64,000 bases of DNA from an uncultured Aquitalea sp. (GTDB taxonomy: Bacteria; Pseudomonadota; Gammaproteobacteria; Burkholderiales; Chromobacteriaceae). The notes under the pieces were generated by a model. The model was not told the origin of the DNA, ran no database searches, and worked only from the letters and a program-made list of their open reading frames with translations. Below are positions 53,656 to 64,000 of this stretch, piece after piece (positions within the stretch are counted from its first letter, which is position 1; the number at the start of each line of letters is the position of its first letter). Made by a program: the position numbers and the translations under genes. Location: positions 124,001-188,000 of the forward strand of contig NZ_CAMFLA010000007.1 of NCBI RefSeq assembly GCF_945957525.1. Direction: 5' to 3'.

Positions 53656-53746
53656 TTTGTCCGGCACGGCATATTCATTTTGGGATTTATCGTTTCAAAG
53701 CAATTTCGTATCGAATTTTTGGCAGAGTTGTCACTGGAAAGCAGAG

Positions 53747-55057
53747 ATGGAAAAAAAGACGAAGAAACGCTGGCTGATCGGAGTGGGCGTGGTTTTGCTG
53801 TTGCTGGTCGCTGCGGTATGGGGACTGGCCAGTCTGGACAGGCCGTTCAAAGTGGAGCGCCTGGCGCTGGATGGCGAGCCCGGCCAACAGTTGGCGGCGG
53901 ATCTCATGGACCGCTTTTACGGGGCCAAACAGCATGATGAAGACAACCACTGCTGGCGCTCGCGCAACAAGGAGGGCGACAGCTTCTGCCTGCAACCGGT
54001 GGCGCTGGACCGGGTGGATACCGGCGATCAAAAGCGCTTGTACCTGTTTGCCAGCGGTAGCAAACGCGGGGCCGACGAGGAAGAAATTGGCGCGCTGGTG
54101 GGCGCCTTCGTCGTCAATGCCGACACACAGGAACTGATTGCCGGCAGCAAGGCGATCCCATTCGCCAACGACGGCGCGCAAGGGCCCGAGCACGTGCAGT
54201 TGCTGCCCTTGTCCGCCAACGGCTATATGGCGTGGTTCGCCAACGGCTACCAGTCCGGGGAGGAAGGCGTGATGGCTTATCCGCAGTTCTTCGCACCCAA
54301 GGGCAAGAAGGTGGCGAACATCAGCGGCGAGCTGTTTGCCCAGTACCCGCAAGACCAGGAAGACCTGCAGTTTGAATATGAGATCGACGCCAGTCGCGCC
54401 GACGTCAAGGTTTACCCGCTGCAAGTCAGTGTAAAAGACAGCAAGGGCAAGGAGCTGGCGGCGTTCAGCTTCCGTTTCGATCAACACCAGTGGGCGTATG
54501 TCTGCGTCGACAACGCCTGCCGCCGCCGCACAGGCATTCCGGGCAAGGCTGAACAACCGTTGCCGCCGGTCAACGAAAAGCAAGACCGGCCCACCAACGC
54601 CAACGAAGCCTTGTTCGGCAGCGGCGGCCGCAGCTTGTCCGAAGCCGATTTGAAAGAAGTGATGTCCCAGCTTGATGCCCGCTTCGTCTCGCGCGACGAC
54701 AATGCCGGCTTCGTCGGCAAGTCCTGCGATACGCCCTACTCTTTGTCAGGCGAGTTCAAGCGCGACGGCGAGCAAGAGCAACTGTGGGTATCCGGCGGAG
54801 ATACCTGCACTTCGGGCGCGACGGGCAACAGCATCTGGGTATTCGTGCGCGACGAAGGCGGCCATTTGCGCGCCAACCTTGGCGTGCCAGCGGCCGAAGC
54901 GAGGACGATCAGCGAACAATCCGCCGGCGTGCATGACCTGCGCCTGAGCGGTGCCGGCTACTGCGACAGCCAGTGGCGCTGGAACGGCAAAGAGTTCGCC
55001 CATCTGAAAAACATCGCCACCCAGCCGAGCGGTTGCGACAAAGCCGGCGCGCCCTGA
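53747..55057 (+). CDS. Hypothetical membrane-anchored periplasmic protein (436 aa)
   Basis: Unrecognised protein. Start at ATG 53747 (MEKKTKKRWLIGVGVVLLLL) with GGAAAG upstream. One N-terminal membrane helix (about 9-27) anchors a large hydrophilic, aspartate-rich periplasmic domain. Several cysteines occur in pairs (NHCWRSRNKEGDSFC, YVCVDNACRRR, KSCDTPYS, GGDTCTSG, GYCDSQW). The upstream region is AT-rich. The two halves share short motifs (a CW/QW segment followed by LxG), so an internal duplication is possible. Function unknown; terminator downstream. Confidence 0.65.
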   Translation: MEKKTKKRWLIGVGVVLLLLVAAVWGLASLDRPFKVERLALDGEPGQQLAADLMDRFYGAKQHDEDNHCWRSRNKEGDSFCLQPVALDRVDTGDQKRLYLFASGSKRGADEEEIGALVGAFVVNADTQELIAGSKAIPFANDGAQGPEHVQLLPLSANGYMAWFANGYQSGEEGVMAYPQFFAPKGKKVANISGELFAQYPQDQEDLQFEYEIDASRADVKVYPLQVSVKDSKGKELAAFSFRFDQHQWAYVCVDNACRRRTGIPGKAEQPLPPVNEKQDRPTNANEALFGSGGRSLSEADLKEVMSQLDARFVSRDDNAGFVGKSCDTPYSLSGEFKRDGEQEQLWVSGGDTCTSGATGNSIWVFVRDEGGHLRANLGVPAAEARTISEQSAGVHDLRLSGAGYCDSQWRWNGKEFAHLKNIATQPSGCDKAGAP

Positions 55058-55069
55058 GCCGGCGTCATC

Positions 55070-55098
55070 AACAAGGGCGGCAGCCGCCGCCCTTGTTG
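55070..55098 (+). terminator. Terminator before the SNF2-helicase gene
   Basis: ACAAGGGCGGC / GCCGCCCTTGT stem followed by TGTTTCCC. Confidence 0.75.
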
Positions 55099-55124
55099 TT
55101 TCCCTTTGCAGTTGAGCGCGAATA

Positions 55125-55150
55125 CGGCAACAATCGCGCGATTGTTGCCG
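55125..55150. promoter_or_regulatory. Perfect 26-bp palindrome upstream of the SNF2 gene
   Basis: Arms CGGCAACAATCGC and GCGATTGTTGCCG are perfectly complementary with no spacer, centred 25 bases before the SNF2 start codon. Candidate operator for an unknown dimeric regulator, or a cruciform/hairpin in the leader. Confidence 0.55.
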
Positions 55151-55162
55151 CCTTGATAACCG

Positions 55163-57931
<2,769 letters not shown>

Positions 57932-57981
57932 ATATGACATTTGTGTGATGTTGTCCTCTTTGAACGGATAAGGACATGCAC

Positions 57982-58440
57982 ATGCGATACCACTGCCTGC
58001 TCGCCGCCCTGCTGGGCTTGGCCGTCCTGCCGGCCATGGCGGATTCTGTCAACGTAACCGGATCCGAGCGTGTGTCGGTAGGCGCGCTATCGGTAGTCGC
58101 CGCGCCGGTGGTCAGTGTCACCGGCAGCGCTGGCGGGCACGGTGAATCCGCGCTCGGTCCAGTGCTGGCCGTCACCGGCAGCGGCTACATTATTGTCGGG
58201 TTGGCCGAAGGCGCGGGCGATGTGGTCAAGGTGATGCTGGAATCGGTCAAGGGCGGCGCGCGGCTGTCGCTGGACATGTCCAAAAGCGCGTTCAAGGCTT
58301 CCGGCGCCGCGGTGGGCGCTTCGGTGCAAGTGACTGCGGTGGCCAGCGGCACCCTGTTGGTGGCATCCGGCAAAGTGCTGGCCTTTGTACCCAACAAACT
58401 GGGCGAAACCTTGCTGGAGCATAGCCGTGTCCCATCCTGA
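57982..58440 (+). CDS. Hypothetical secreted protein (152 aa)
   Basis: Unrecognised exported protein. The start at ATG 57982 (MRYHCLLAALLGLAVLPAMA) is preferred because AAGGA lies seven bases before it and overlaps the earlier ATG at 57976. Signal peptide ends near AMA (residue 20). The mature part is glycine/valine/serine-rich with repeated SVTGS and VASG segments, suggesting beta structure. Its 3' end overlaps the DUF2145 gene by 14 bases, so the two probably act together. Confidence 0.65.
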   Translation: MRYHCLLAALLGLAVLPAMADSVNVTGSERVSVGALSVVAAPVVSVTGSAGGHGESALGPVLAVTGSGYIIVGLAEGAGDVVKVMLESVKGGARLSLDMSKSAFKASGAAVGASVQVTAVASGTLLVASGKVLAFVPNKLGETLLEHSRVPS

Positions 58441-59242
58441 AACGCTCAAGCGCCTGTTGGTCGCACTGATGCTGGGCCTGACCTTGCAGGCCCAGGCGGG
58501 TCAAGCCTGTGAAGAAAAGCCGCTGACGGTGGATACCTTCAAACTGGCCATGGGCGCGGCGGAGAACCTGGCCACCCGGCTGGATCAGATGGGCGGCGAC
58601 GTGTACGTGATTGGCCGCATGGGACAGGACCTCAGCAAATACGATCTGCGCTACACCCATGCCGCTTTCGTCTACAAGCAGGCTGACGGCCACTGGCGCG
58701 TTGCGCACTTGCTCAACGACTGCGGCACCGATCACTCGGACCTGTGGTACGAGGGGCTGGGCAATTTCTTCATGGACGACATGTTCCGCTACGATGCGGT
58801 GGTGATAACGCCGCCGCCCGCGCTGGCCGAGCGGCTCAAGCAGCGCCTGGACAAAGGCGGCATGTTGCGCAGCCTGCATACCCCGCGTTACAGCCTGACG
58901 GCTTATCCGTTTGCCACCCGTTACGAAAACTCCAATACCTGGGTGCTGGAAAACTTGGCGGCGGCGACCAGCGTCGAGACCCGCATCGGCAGTCGCGAGC
59001 AGGCGCAAATGTGGCTGAAGCTCAACAATTACACGCCGTCGGAACTCAATATCGGCGCCATGACCCGGCTGGGCGGTCGCATGTTCAAGGCCAACGTGGC
59101 CTTTGACGATCATCCCAACGAGTTGCGCTACAAGGACCGTATCCAGACAGTGTCCGTAGACTCCATCATCCGCTTCTATCTGGATCGCAATGAAGGCTGG
59201 CAGGTAGTGGAAGTGCCGGCGCCCTTGAGCAAGCACTATTGA
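58427..59242 (+). CDS. DUF2145 family secreted protein
   Basis: Protein of 271 residues of the DUF2145 family. GTG start at 58427 (VSHPETLKRLLVALMLGL) with GGAG seven bases upstream. A signal peptide ends near AGQA. Family blocks are VYVIGRMGQDLSKYDLRYTHAAFVY near 57-80, HLLNDCGTDHSDLWYEGL and NTWVLENLAAA. Conserved Arg/Asp/His and Asn-Thr pairs suggest a papain-like or NlpC-related fold, but activity is not established. Translationally overlapped with the preceding secreted protein. Confidence 0.85.
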   Translation: MSHPETLKRLLVALMLGLTLQAQAGQACEEKPLTVDTFKLAMGAAENLATRLDQMGGDVYVIGRMGQDLSKYDLRYTHAAFVYKQADGHWRVAHLLNDCGTDHSDLWYEGLGNFFMDDMFRYDAVVITPPPALAERLKQRLDKGGMLRSLHTPRYSLTAYPFATRYENSNTWVLENLAAATSVETRIGSREQAQMWLKLNNYTPSELNIGAMTRLGGRMFKANVAFDDHPNELRYKDRIQTVSVDSIIRFYLDRNEGWQVVEVPAPLSKHY

Positions 59243-59247
59243 GCGAT

Positions 59248-59272
59248 AGCGCCGGCCAGTCCGGCGCTTTTC
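59248..59272 (+). terminator. Terminator of the secreted-protein pair
   Basis: AGCGCCGG / CCGGCGCT stem followed by TTTT, right after the DUF2145 stop. Confidence 0.8.
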
Positions 59273-59356
59273 CTCGTCTTCACGCCAAATGCCCCGGACC
59301 GCTTGCCCACGCTTTGCGCTTTGTGTGATGGTGCCGGTTCCAGTTGAGAAGGGGCT

Positions 59357-60046
59357 GTGTTGAAAGTGGAAAAACCGGATTATCGCTGTGTGATTTTTGA
59401 TTGCGACGGCACGCTGGTGGATAGCGAGCTGTTGGGGCATGTGGCCTTGGCGCAGGAGTTGCAAGCGCTGGGCATAACAGAAACCGCCGAGTCGCTGTGC
59501 GAGGGGTTTCGCGGGGCTCGTTTGCAGACGGCGCTGGATGCCTTGCAAATCAAACATCAGGTGCAGTTCAACGAAGCGTTTGTGGAAGCCTACCGGCAAA
59601 GCGTGGAAACCCTGTTTGCCGAAAGACTGCAACCCATCGCCGGCATCCATGCGCTGCTTGAGGGCTTGCAAGCGCCCCGTTGCATCGCCTCGGGCGGTCC
59701 GCTGACCAAAATCCGCCAATCCCTGGGCCTGTGCGGCTTGAGCCGTTATTTTGGCGACCGCCTATACAGCTCCTACGAGATTGGCTCCTGGAAACCGGCC
59801 CCGGGGCTGTTTCTGCATGCGGCCAGCCAAATGGGTGTGGAACCGGCGCAATGCATCGTGGTGGACGACAGCCCGATAGGCATTGAGGCCGCCTTGGAGG
59901 CCGGCATGCGCGCCATCTGGTTTACCGGAGACCGCCGCGATTTGTTCCCTCATTCGCAGGTGGACCGGTTTGCGACGATGGCTGAGGTGGGCGCGCATCT
60001 TGCGCGGCTGCTCGGGCAAGACGAGGGGATGACGCCAGACTGTTGA
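59357..60046 (+). CDS. HAD-superfamily hydrolase (subfamily IA)
   Basis: Haloacid-dehalogenase phosphatase of 229 residues, with the beta-phosphoglucomutase-like layout. GTG start with AAGGGG upstream. Catalytic motif I is DCDGTLVDSE (D15, D17). Motif II S/T is in CIASGGPLTKI near 112-122. The lysine region is SSYEIGSWKPAPGLF, and motif IV acidic residues are in CIVVDDSPIGIEAAL near 173-187. Substrate unknown; it is probably a small phosphosugar or nucleotide. A small cap domain is present. Confidence 0.92.
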   Translation: MLKVEKPDYRCVIFDCDGTLVDSELLGHVALAQELQALGITETAESLCEGFRGARLQTALDALQIKHQVQFNEAFVEAYRQSVETLFAERLQPIAGIHALLEGLQAPRCIASGGPLTKIRQSLGLCGLSRYFGDRLYSSYEIGSWKPAPGLFLHAASQMGVEPAQCIVVDDSPIGIEAALEAGMRAIWFTGDRRDLFPHSQVDRFATMAEVGAHLARLLGQDEGMTPDC

Positions 60047-60103
60047 GCCTGGAGCGAGGTGAAGGGTGCCCGGGCAGACCAGAGCCGGCCTTGCCGGCGC
60101 GTT

Positions 60104-60469
60104 TCAGCACACTTGCTGTGCCAGCAGTTTGCGCAATTCCGCAATTCCGCTGCCCACGGCGGAAGACAGCCGGCTGTACTCGGACGGCCCTACCGCGATG
60201 GCGTCTTCCGCTTCCTGATACCGGCCGGCATTGATCAGCTCGGCCACTCTGCCCGCTTCGAGATGGAAAAGGCGATGGTTTTCCACCAGCTGCGCATAGC
60301 CGGGGAAATGCCCACAGTTGATTCTGCCCTCGTGTTCCAGCCAGTGACCGAAGTCACAGCCACAGGTATCGGCGATCTGCGTCGCGTCCAGTTTTTCCTG
60401 TTGCAAAATGGCGGTACGGAATGTCAGTTTCCATTCGAAATGGGTGAGCAAGGCGTCTTCCAGACTCAT
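60104..60469 (-). CDS. Stand-alone CZB (chemoreceptor zinc-binding) domain protein
   Basis: Protein of 121 residues made of one CZB domain. Start at ATG 60469 (MSLEDALLTHFEWKLTFR) with AAGGAT upstream. The zinc ligands of the family are visible as H10, C38 (CDFGHWLEH), H65 and H69. CZB domains normally sit at the end of chemoreceptors or diguanylate cyclases such as DgcZ and sense zinc or redox state. Here it stands alone and could act in trans on a receptor or cyclase. Confidence 0.85.
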   Translation of the reverse strand: MSLEDALLTHFEWKLTFRTAILQQEKLDATQIADTCGCDFGHWLEHEGRINCGHFPGYAQLVENHRLFHLEAGRVAELINAGRYQEAEDAIAVGPSEYSRLSSAVGSGIAELRKLLAQQVC

Positions 60470-60558
60470 GCTCCCATCCTTGTTATGACTACCCCCGACT
60501 ACCCAATATAGACGCAAAATATGCGTTTGAGATGGCGCGATGACAAACTCGCGTCATG

Positions 60559-61272
60559 TCATGACCGATGCCAGGGCTGTTGGTTCTGTCTCGCCACTTT
60601 CTGCCGCGTGGCGTGGCCGGCCTGCGCGTTTTCGAGAAAGGCGTCCAGGCTGATGCCCGCCGGCCAGGGGTCGGCCCGTGTGGCCCAGGCTGTCAGACGG
60701 TCCACGCGGAAATGGCGATAGTCCCGACGCAGGGCGCACCAGGCAGCCAGCGTCCAGCGATCTCCCCAGAAAAACAGGCCCAGCGGCGCAACGCGCCGCT
60801 GACTGGCGCGGCCGTTTTCATCCTGATAGGCAATGTCCAGCCATTGGCCTTGCCGTATGGCCTGCGCCAGCGGCGTCAGCCGCTCACAGGGGTAGTCGTG
60901 CAGGGCGGGCGCATAAAGCGGGGTGGGCGGCAGGCCGCTGGAACCCAGCACGGCATGGATTTTGGCCAGCGCGCTGGCTGCCGCGCCGGCGGTGTCCGGA
61001 TCGGCCCAGGCGGCCAGCATGCGCGCGGCCGCCTCCAGCGCGGACAGTTCGGCGGCGCTGAAGCTCAGCGGCGGCGGCTGGAAGCCGGCTTCCAGCCAGT
61101 AGCCCTCGCCTGCTTCGCCGTTGACCGGCGCGCCGCTGGCCATCAGGTCGGCCATGTCGCGGTAGACGGTGCGCGGCGATACTTCCAGCCATTGCGCCAA
61201 CTGACTGGCCGTGGTGCGGCGTCGCCCGCGCAGCAATAGCAGGATTTCCATCAGTCGGTCGGCCCGGCGCAT
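60559..61272 (-). CDS. HTH-WYL transcriptional regulator (YafY family)
   Basis: Regulator of 237 residues. The DeoR-type N-terminal helix-turn-helix is MRRADRLMEILLLLRGRRRT-TASQLAQWLEVSPRTVYRDMADL. The C-terminal WYL-type domain follows, with APLGLFFWGDRWTLAAWCALRRDYRHFRVDRL near 162-193. WYL proteins sense ligands or DNA and often control stress or defence genes. The target is not evident. Last gene of a minus-strand run, two bases downstream of the HhH gene. Confidence 0.9.
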   Translation of the reverse strand: MRRADRLMEILLLLRGRRRTTASQLAQWLEVSPRTVYRDMADLMASGAPVNGEAGEGYWLEAGFQPPPLSFSAAELSALEAAARMLAAWADPDTAGAAASALAKIHAVLGSSGLPPTPLYAPALHDYPCERLTPLAQAIRQGQWLDIAYQDENGRASQRRVAPLGLFFWGDRWTLAAWCALRRDYRHFRVDRLTAWATRADPWPAGISLDAFLENAQAGHATRQKVARQNQQPWHRS

Positions 61273-61273
61273 G

Positions 61274-61513
61274 TCAGTCGTCCTCGCCCCGCGCCAGCCG
61301 GATGACGGCGCGCAGGCTGTTGCGGGCCATCGGGCTGGTTTGCCAGCAGCGCGAGCCCAGCATGCCGCCGATCAGGCTGGCTAGCTCTTCCGCTTCCAGC
61401 GGCACCAGCTGCGCCAGAACGTCGAAGCCGGCTTGCTCCAGCCTTGCCACCACAGTGGGGCCAACGCCCTTGAGCGCCAGCAGTTGCTGTCTTGCGTCCT
61501 GATTGAACGGCAT
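61274..61513 (-). CDS. Helix-hairpin-helix domain protein (79 aa)
   Basis: Small protein with a helix-hairpin-helix motif LLALKGVGPTVVARLEQAGF near 11-30, a DNA-backbone-binding element. Start at ATG 61513 with AGGAGA upstream. The remainder (IGGMLGSRCWQTSPMARNSLRAVIRLARG) resembles TfoX C-terminal-type or Pathogenicity-locus-type proteins only loosely. It directly precedes the WYL regulator, so they may share a transcript. Function unknown. Confidence 0.75.
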   Translation of the reverse strand: MPFNQDARQQLLALKGVGPTVVARLEQAGFDVLAQLVPLEAEELASLIGGMLGSRCWQTSPMARNSLRAVIRLARGEDD

Positions 61514-61530
61514 GGATTCTCCTGACATGG

Positions 61531-61543
61531 CCTTCGGCCAACC
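61531..61543 (-). repeat. Intergenic copy of the TTGGCCGAAG word
   Basis: CCTTCGGCCAACC (reverse complement GGTTGGCCGAAGG) lies in the 40-base gap between the EVE and HhH genes. Confidence 0.7.
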
Positions 61544-61553
61544 AACATACCGG

Positions 61554-62039
61554 CTATGCGCCGCTAACGATATCCCCGCCCTGATTTTCCAGTGCAGCGG
61601 CAAAGTTTTCGTTGAGCGGGTTCGCCTGCATGGCATGCGCGATCAGCTGGAAATCGGCGGAGGAAACCGACAGAAAACCGAAGCGAAAAGCCTGGCCCCA
61701 GCGGCGAGGGTCGGGGATGCAGGCCAGGCTGGTCAACAAGGGGCGAATGTCGGCTTCTTGTGCCGGGATAAAGCAGATGTCGCGCCGCCAAGGGTGAAAA
61801 TCATTGCCCATGTTTGCCTGATAAGCCTCGCCGGGCAAGACCAGGCCGATGGCGGTGAAGCGTTGGCAGGGCGCGGCTTCGGCAAACTTTTCACGCGGCG
61901 AGTAGTAGATCAGGCCGTCGCCAGGCCGCATGCGGCGCAGCGGCGAGGCCTTGCCGTGGCACAGTTGGGCGAAACCGCCCGCGAGGCCGCGTGCGACATG
62001 GTCGCGGCTGGCCACGCCTATCCAGTAGCGGCGGCTCAT
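61554..62039 (-). CDS. EVE (UPF0310) domain protein
   Basis: EVE-domain protein of 161 residues, a PUA-like fold that reads modified bases in DNA or RNA. The opening MSRRYWIGVASRDHVARGLAGGFAQLCHGK, the GDGLIYYSPREKF block and HPWRRDICFIPAQEADIRPLL match the family. Start is one base after the VOC gene stop, indicating an operon. Physiological role unknown, but EVE proteins often associate with restriction or modification systems; none is seen here. Confidence 0.9.
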   Translation of the reverse strand: MSRRYWIGVASRDHVARGLAGGFAQLCHGKASPLRRMRPGDGLIYYSPREKFAEAAPCQRFTAIGLVLPGEAYQANMGNDFHPWRRDICFIPAQEADIRPLLTSLACIPDPRRWGQAFRFGFLSVSSADFQLIAHAMQANPLNENFAAALENQGGDIVSGA

Positions 62040-62040
62040 G

Positions 62041-62394
62041 TCAGGGCTCCCGGTGCAGGCCGACCAGATTGCCTTCGCTGTCGATGATGCGCGCGATGTC
62101 GCCGTTGCCGTCCGGCAGCCGTGTCAGCGGCAAGGCCACCACGCCGCCGGCAGCCTCAACGCGGGAGAGCAGCTGTTCCAGCTGTTCGCCGCCGTCCAGA
62201 TAAAGGCGGGTGCCGGTCTGGCCGGGCGGCAGATGGCCGGTCTGCATCACGCAGCCGCTGCTGTCCGGAAAAACGGCGATGCGGTCGTCCATGAAGTCTT
62301 CACGGCGCAGGGCGATGCCGAATACCTGTTCGTAAAAGCGCACGGCGCGGTCGAAGTCGGCGGCGGGAATCTCAAACCAGTGTACGAAAGCCAT
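62041..62394 (-). CDS. VOC-superfamily (glyoxalase-fold) protein
   Basis: Two-repeat glyoxalase/VOC protein of 117 residues. Start at ATG 62394 (MAFVHWFEIPAADFDRAVRFYEQVFG) with a strong GGAGGAGA site. The C-terminal repeat ends RIIDSEGNLVGLHREP with the usual metal-ligand glutamate/histidine region (E108, H113 approximately). It could be a lyase, dioxygenase or binding protein. First gene of the VOC-EVE pair. Confidence 0.88.
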   Translation of the reverse strand: MAFVHWFEIPAADFDRAVRFYEQVFGIALRREDFMDDRIAVFPDSSGCVMQTGHLPPGQTGTRLYLDGGEQLEQLLSRVEAAGGVVALPLTRLPDGNGDIARIIDSEGNLVGLHREP

Positions 62395-62578
62395 GACGTT
62401 CTCCTCCTGTGCCTGCCGGCGTGCGTCTACGGGATCCGCCGGAGCAGGTTGTAGCGGCGAAGTTGCCGCAGACACAGCATGCGCCACCCCTGCTGACAGC
62501 ATTCGGTCAGCAGGAAACGGCGGGAGAGCATCAAGGGTGTGGGGATGAAAGCGCCTTGCCCGGCTGGGGGGCGAACCC

Positions 62579-63682
62579 TTATGGCTCCAACTGGCCGGCC
62601 AGTGCGTTCAGGACGCGGCTGCTGGTGGCTTGCGGGTGGGCGGTGATGCGCAGCAGATGGCGCGTTGCCGGGTGTTGCGGACGGTGGATGGCGATGCCGT
62701 GCGTCAGCAGATGTCGCTGTATGGCTTCGGCCTGCATCGGGTCGGCGTAGGGCACGCTGACGAAATTGGTGTGCGAGGGCAGCGGCGTCAGGCCCAGATC
62801 GTACAGCTCGTGGCTCAGGTGATGGCGCAGGGTGAGGGTGTGGGAAATCAGCCGGCGCGAGTAGTCCGGGTCGTCCAGCACGATCTGTGCCGCCGCCTGC
62901 GCCACGCTGGAGAGCGCGAACTGCGGACGGATCTGGTCGGCCTTGGCGATCAGTTGGGCCGGTGCGATGGCGTAACCCACCCGCATGCCTGCCATGGCAT
63001 AGGCCTTGGACAGGGTGCGCAGGCGCAGCGTATTGGGCAGCGGGCCCGCCGGCGGCGCGTCTTCCGCTTCGGTGCAGAAATCCACATAAGCCTCATCCAG
63101 CAGCAGCAAGGTGTGCAGCGGCAGGGCCTCGCGCAGGGCGCGGATATCGTCCGCTTGCCAGTAGTGGCCGGTGGGATTGTCCGGGTTGGCCAGATACAGC
63201 ACGGAAGCGTGCTCGACGCGGGCCACTTCGGCCAGGCGTTTGAGATCCGGCTGCAGGCGATCGCCTTGCGTCAGGTAAGGCACCTCCAGCACCCGCGCGC
63301 CCACGCCTTCGGCGAAATAGCGAAACGTGGGATAGCTGCCGCCGGTCGTCACCACGGCGTCGCCGGCATTGCAGGACAAGCGCAGGCCCAGCAGGATAAG
63401 GCTGTCGGCACCGGTGTCGAACAGCACTTCATCGGCCGACACGCCGTTAAGCGCGGCGGCGCGCTGGCGCAGCGCGTGAGCGTAGGGGTCGGGATAAAGG
63501 CGCGCCAGCTCGGCCAGGGCCTTGCCGAACTCGCCGGCCAGCGGCGATACCGGATCGGGCAGACTCTCGTTGGAACCGATGCGGGTCTTGATGCGGTGTC
63601 CGAGCGCCGCTTCCAGTTTCACGATGCCGGGAAACGGATTCACGATGGTGTGATGTTCCAGATGTCGGGCAAAACGGGTCAT
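62579..63682 (-). CDS. hisC: Histidinol-phosphate aminotransferase
   Basis: PLP-dependent fold-type I aminotransferase of 367 residues. Start at ATG 63682 (MTRFARHLEHHTIVNPFPG). The substrate-binding GSNESLPDPVSP lies near 37-48, ANPDNPTGHYW near 164, and the PLP lysine is in RTLSKAYAMAGMRVGYA near 220-236. The conserved RITAHPQATSSRVLNAL lies at the C terminus. It converts imidazole-acetol phosphate to histidinol phosphate, but paralogues act on other aromatic amino acids. It is away from other his genes, so a general aromatic aminotransferase role is possible. Confidence 0.9.
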   Translation of the reverse strand: MTRFARHLEHHTIVNPFPGIVKLEAALGHRIKTRIGSNESLPDPVSPLAGEFGKALAELARLYPDPYAHALRQRAAALNGVSADEVLFDTGADSLILLGLRLSCNAGDAVVTTGGSYPTFRYFAEGVGARVLEVPYLTQGDRLQPDLKRLAEVARVEHASVLYLANPDNPTGHYWQADDIRALREALPLHTLLLLDEAYVDFCTEAEDAPPAGPLPNTLRLRTLSKAYAMAGMRVGYAIAPAQLIAKADQIRPQFALSSVAQAAAQIVLDDPDYSRRLISHTLTLRHHLSHELYDLGLTPLPSHTNFVSVPYADPMQAEAIQRHLLTHGIAIHRPQHPATRHLLRITAHPQATSSRVLNALAGQLEP

Positions 63683-63798
63683 GGCGTTTCTCGTCCGCGA
63701 AAAAGGGGGGATTGTAAAAGGCCGCGACCGGCGGCCAAAGCACATCTGACGCTAAGAATATGAAGCAGGCCCGCAGGCCGGGCAAGACGCCATTGCCG

Positions 63799-64000
63799 TC
63801 AGAGGGGTTTTTCCAGCATCAGGTGCGGCAAGCCATCCGGATGGCTGTCGCAAAAGCCCGCCGAGCGATACAGCCGCCGCGCGGTCTGATTGTCCGGGCT
63901 GACTTCCAGCGTCAGCCGCGCGCAAGCCAAGCGGCGCGCCTCTTCCTCCACCGCCGCCAGCAGACGTCGGGCAAGGCCGCGGCCACGAGCCGCCGGGCGT
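63799..64000 (-). CDS. GNAT acetyltransferase, 5' truncated by the window edge
   Basis: The frame is open to the last base and ends in TGA at 63799. The visible 66 residues show the acetyl-CoA loop ARGRGLARRLLAAVEEEARR and the closing LTLEVSPDNQTARRLYRSAGF. This is the C-terminal half of a GNAT. Substrate unknown. Confidence 0.75.
   Translation of the reverse strand, partial: RPAARGRGLARRLLAAVEEEARRLACARLTLEVSPDNQTARRLYRSAGFCDSHPDGLPHLMLEKPL

Overview
The window is about 64 kb of GC-rich chromosome with the gene content of a free-living betaproteobacterium. Family-level resemblances (YbhGFSR-type exporter, WaaC/WaaA lipopolysaccharide genes, PyrBI, PIMT-rhodanese pair, thiE/thiD/rubredoxin/hemL neighbourhood, two chemoreceptors, abundant GNATs) point to Neisseriales, most likely Chromobacteriaceae (Chromobacterium, Aquitalea, Vogesella or a relative). 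This placement is inference. I see no rRNA, tRNA, CRISPR array, transposase or prophage. The content is core chromosome with scattered intergenic repeats.

Left part (1-36.7 kb, genes mostly on the minus strand): a 5'-truncated indolepyruvate oxidoreductase; a NYN-domain protein; a GNAT; pyrB-pyrI preceded by what looks like a leader-peptide attenuator; a decayed LysE-type exporter; a double-Cache chemoreceptor; an HD-GYP phosphodiesterase; an MscS channel; a sirtuin/MazG pair; a GST; a VF530-type protein behind two DnaA boxes; rlhA; a second chemoreceptor; a YcaQ-like glycosylase; an NRAMP-family transporter with a long folded leader; thiC with a TPP riboswitch; PIMT-rhodanese; ung; a CNNM/CorC protein; a YbaL-like antiporter; and a sugar epimerase/glycosyltransferase pair.

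Centre (36.7-37.2 kb): a roughly 500-base gene-free, AT-richer gap between divergent lipopolysaccharide genes. It carries four perfect DnaA boxes (TTATCCACA), a fifth just inside waaC, and two TTATNCACA boxes. The predominant gene direction flips here and the hand-sampled GC skew changes sign. Four perfect parS sites (GTTTCACGTGAAAC) and one near-match are scattered over the window. Together these mark the gap as the probable chromosomal replication origin, although dnaA, dnaN, gyrB, mnmG and parAB are not in the window.

Right part (37.2-64 kb, genes mostly on the plus strand): waaC-waaA; a TetR regulator with a ybhG-ybhF-ybhS-ybhR export operon and a NodT-type outer-membrane factor; thiD-thiE; rubredoxin, an M48 lipoprotein protease, hemJ, CYTH, thioredoxin and hemL; a SNF2 helicase; DUF2145; a HAD phosphatase; then a minus-strand run (CZB protein, WYL regulator, HhH, EVE, VOC, hisC and a truncated GNAT).

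A second genome-scale signal is the word GTTGGCCGAAG. The 10-mer TTGGCCGAAG occurs 24 times by eye (18 plus, 6 minus), in genes and between genes, and 23 of the 24 copies have a preceding G. The density and lack of strand bias resemble a DNA-uptake-sequence dialect, different from the Neisseria GCCGTCTGAA word.
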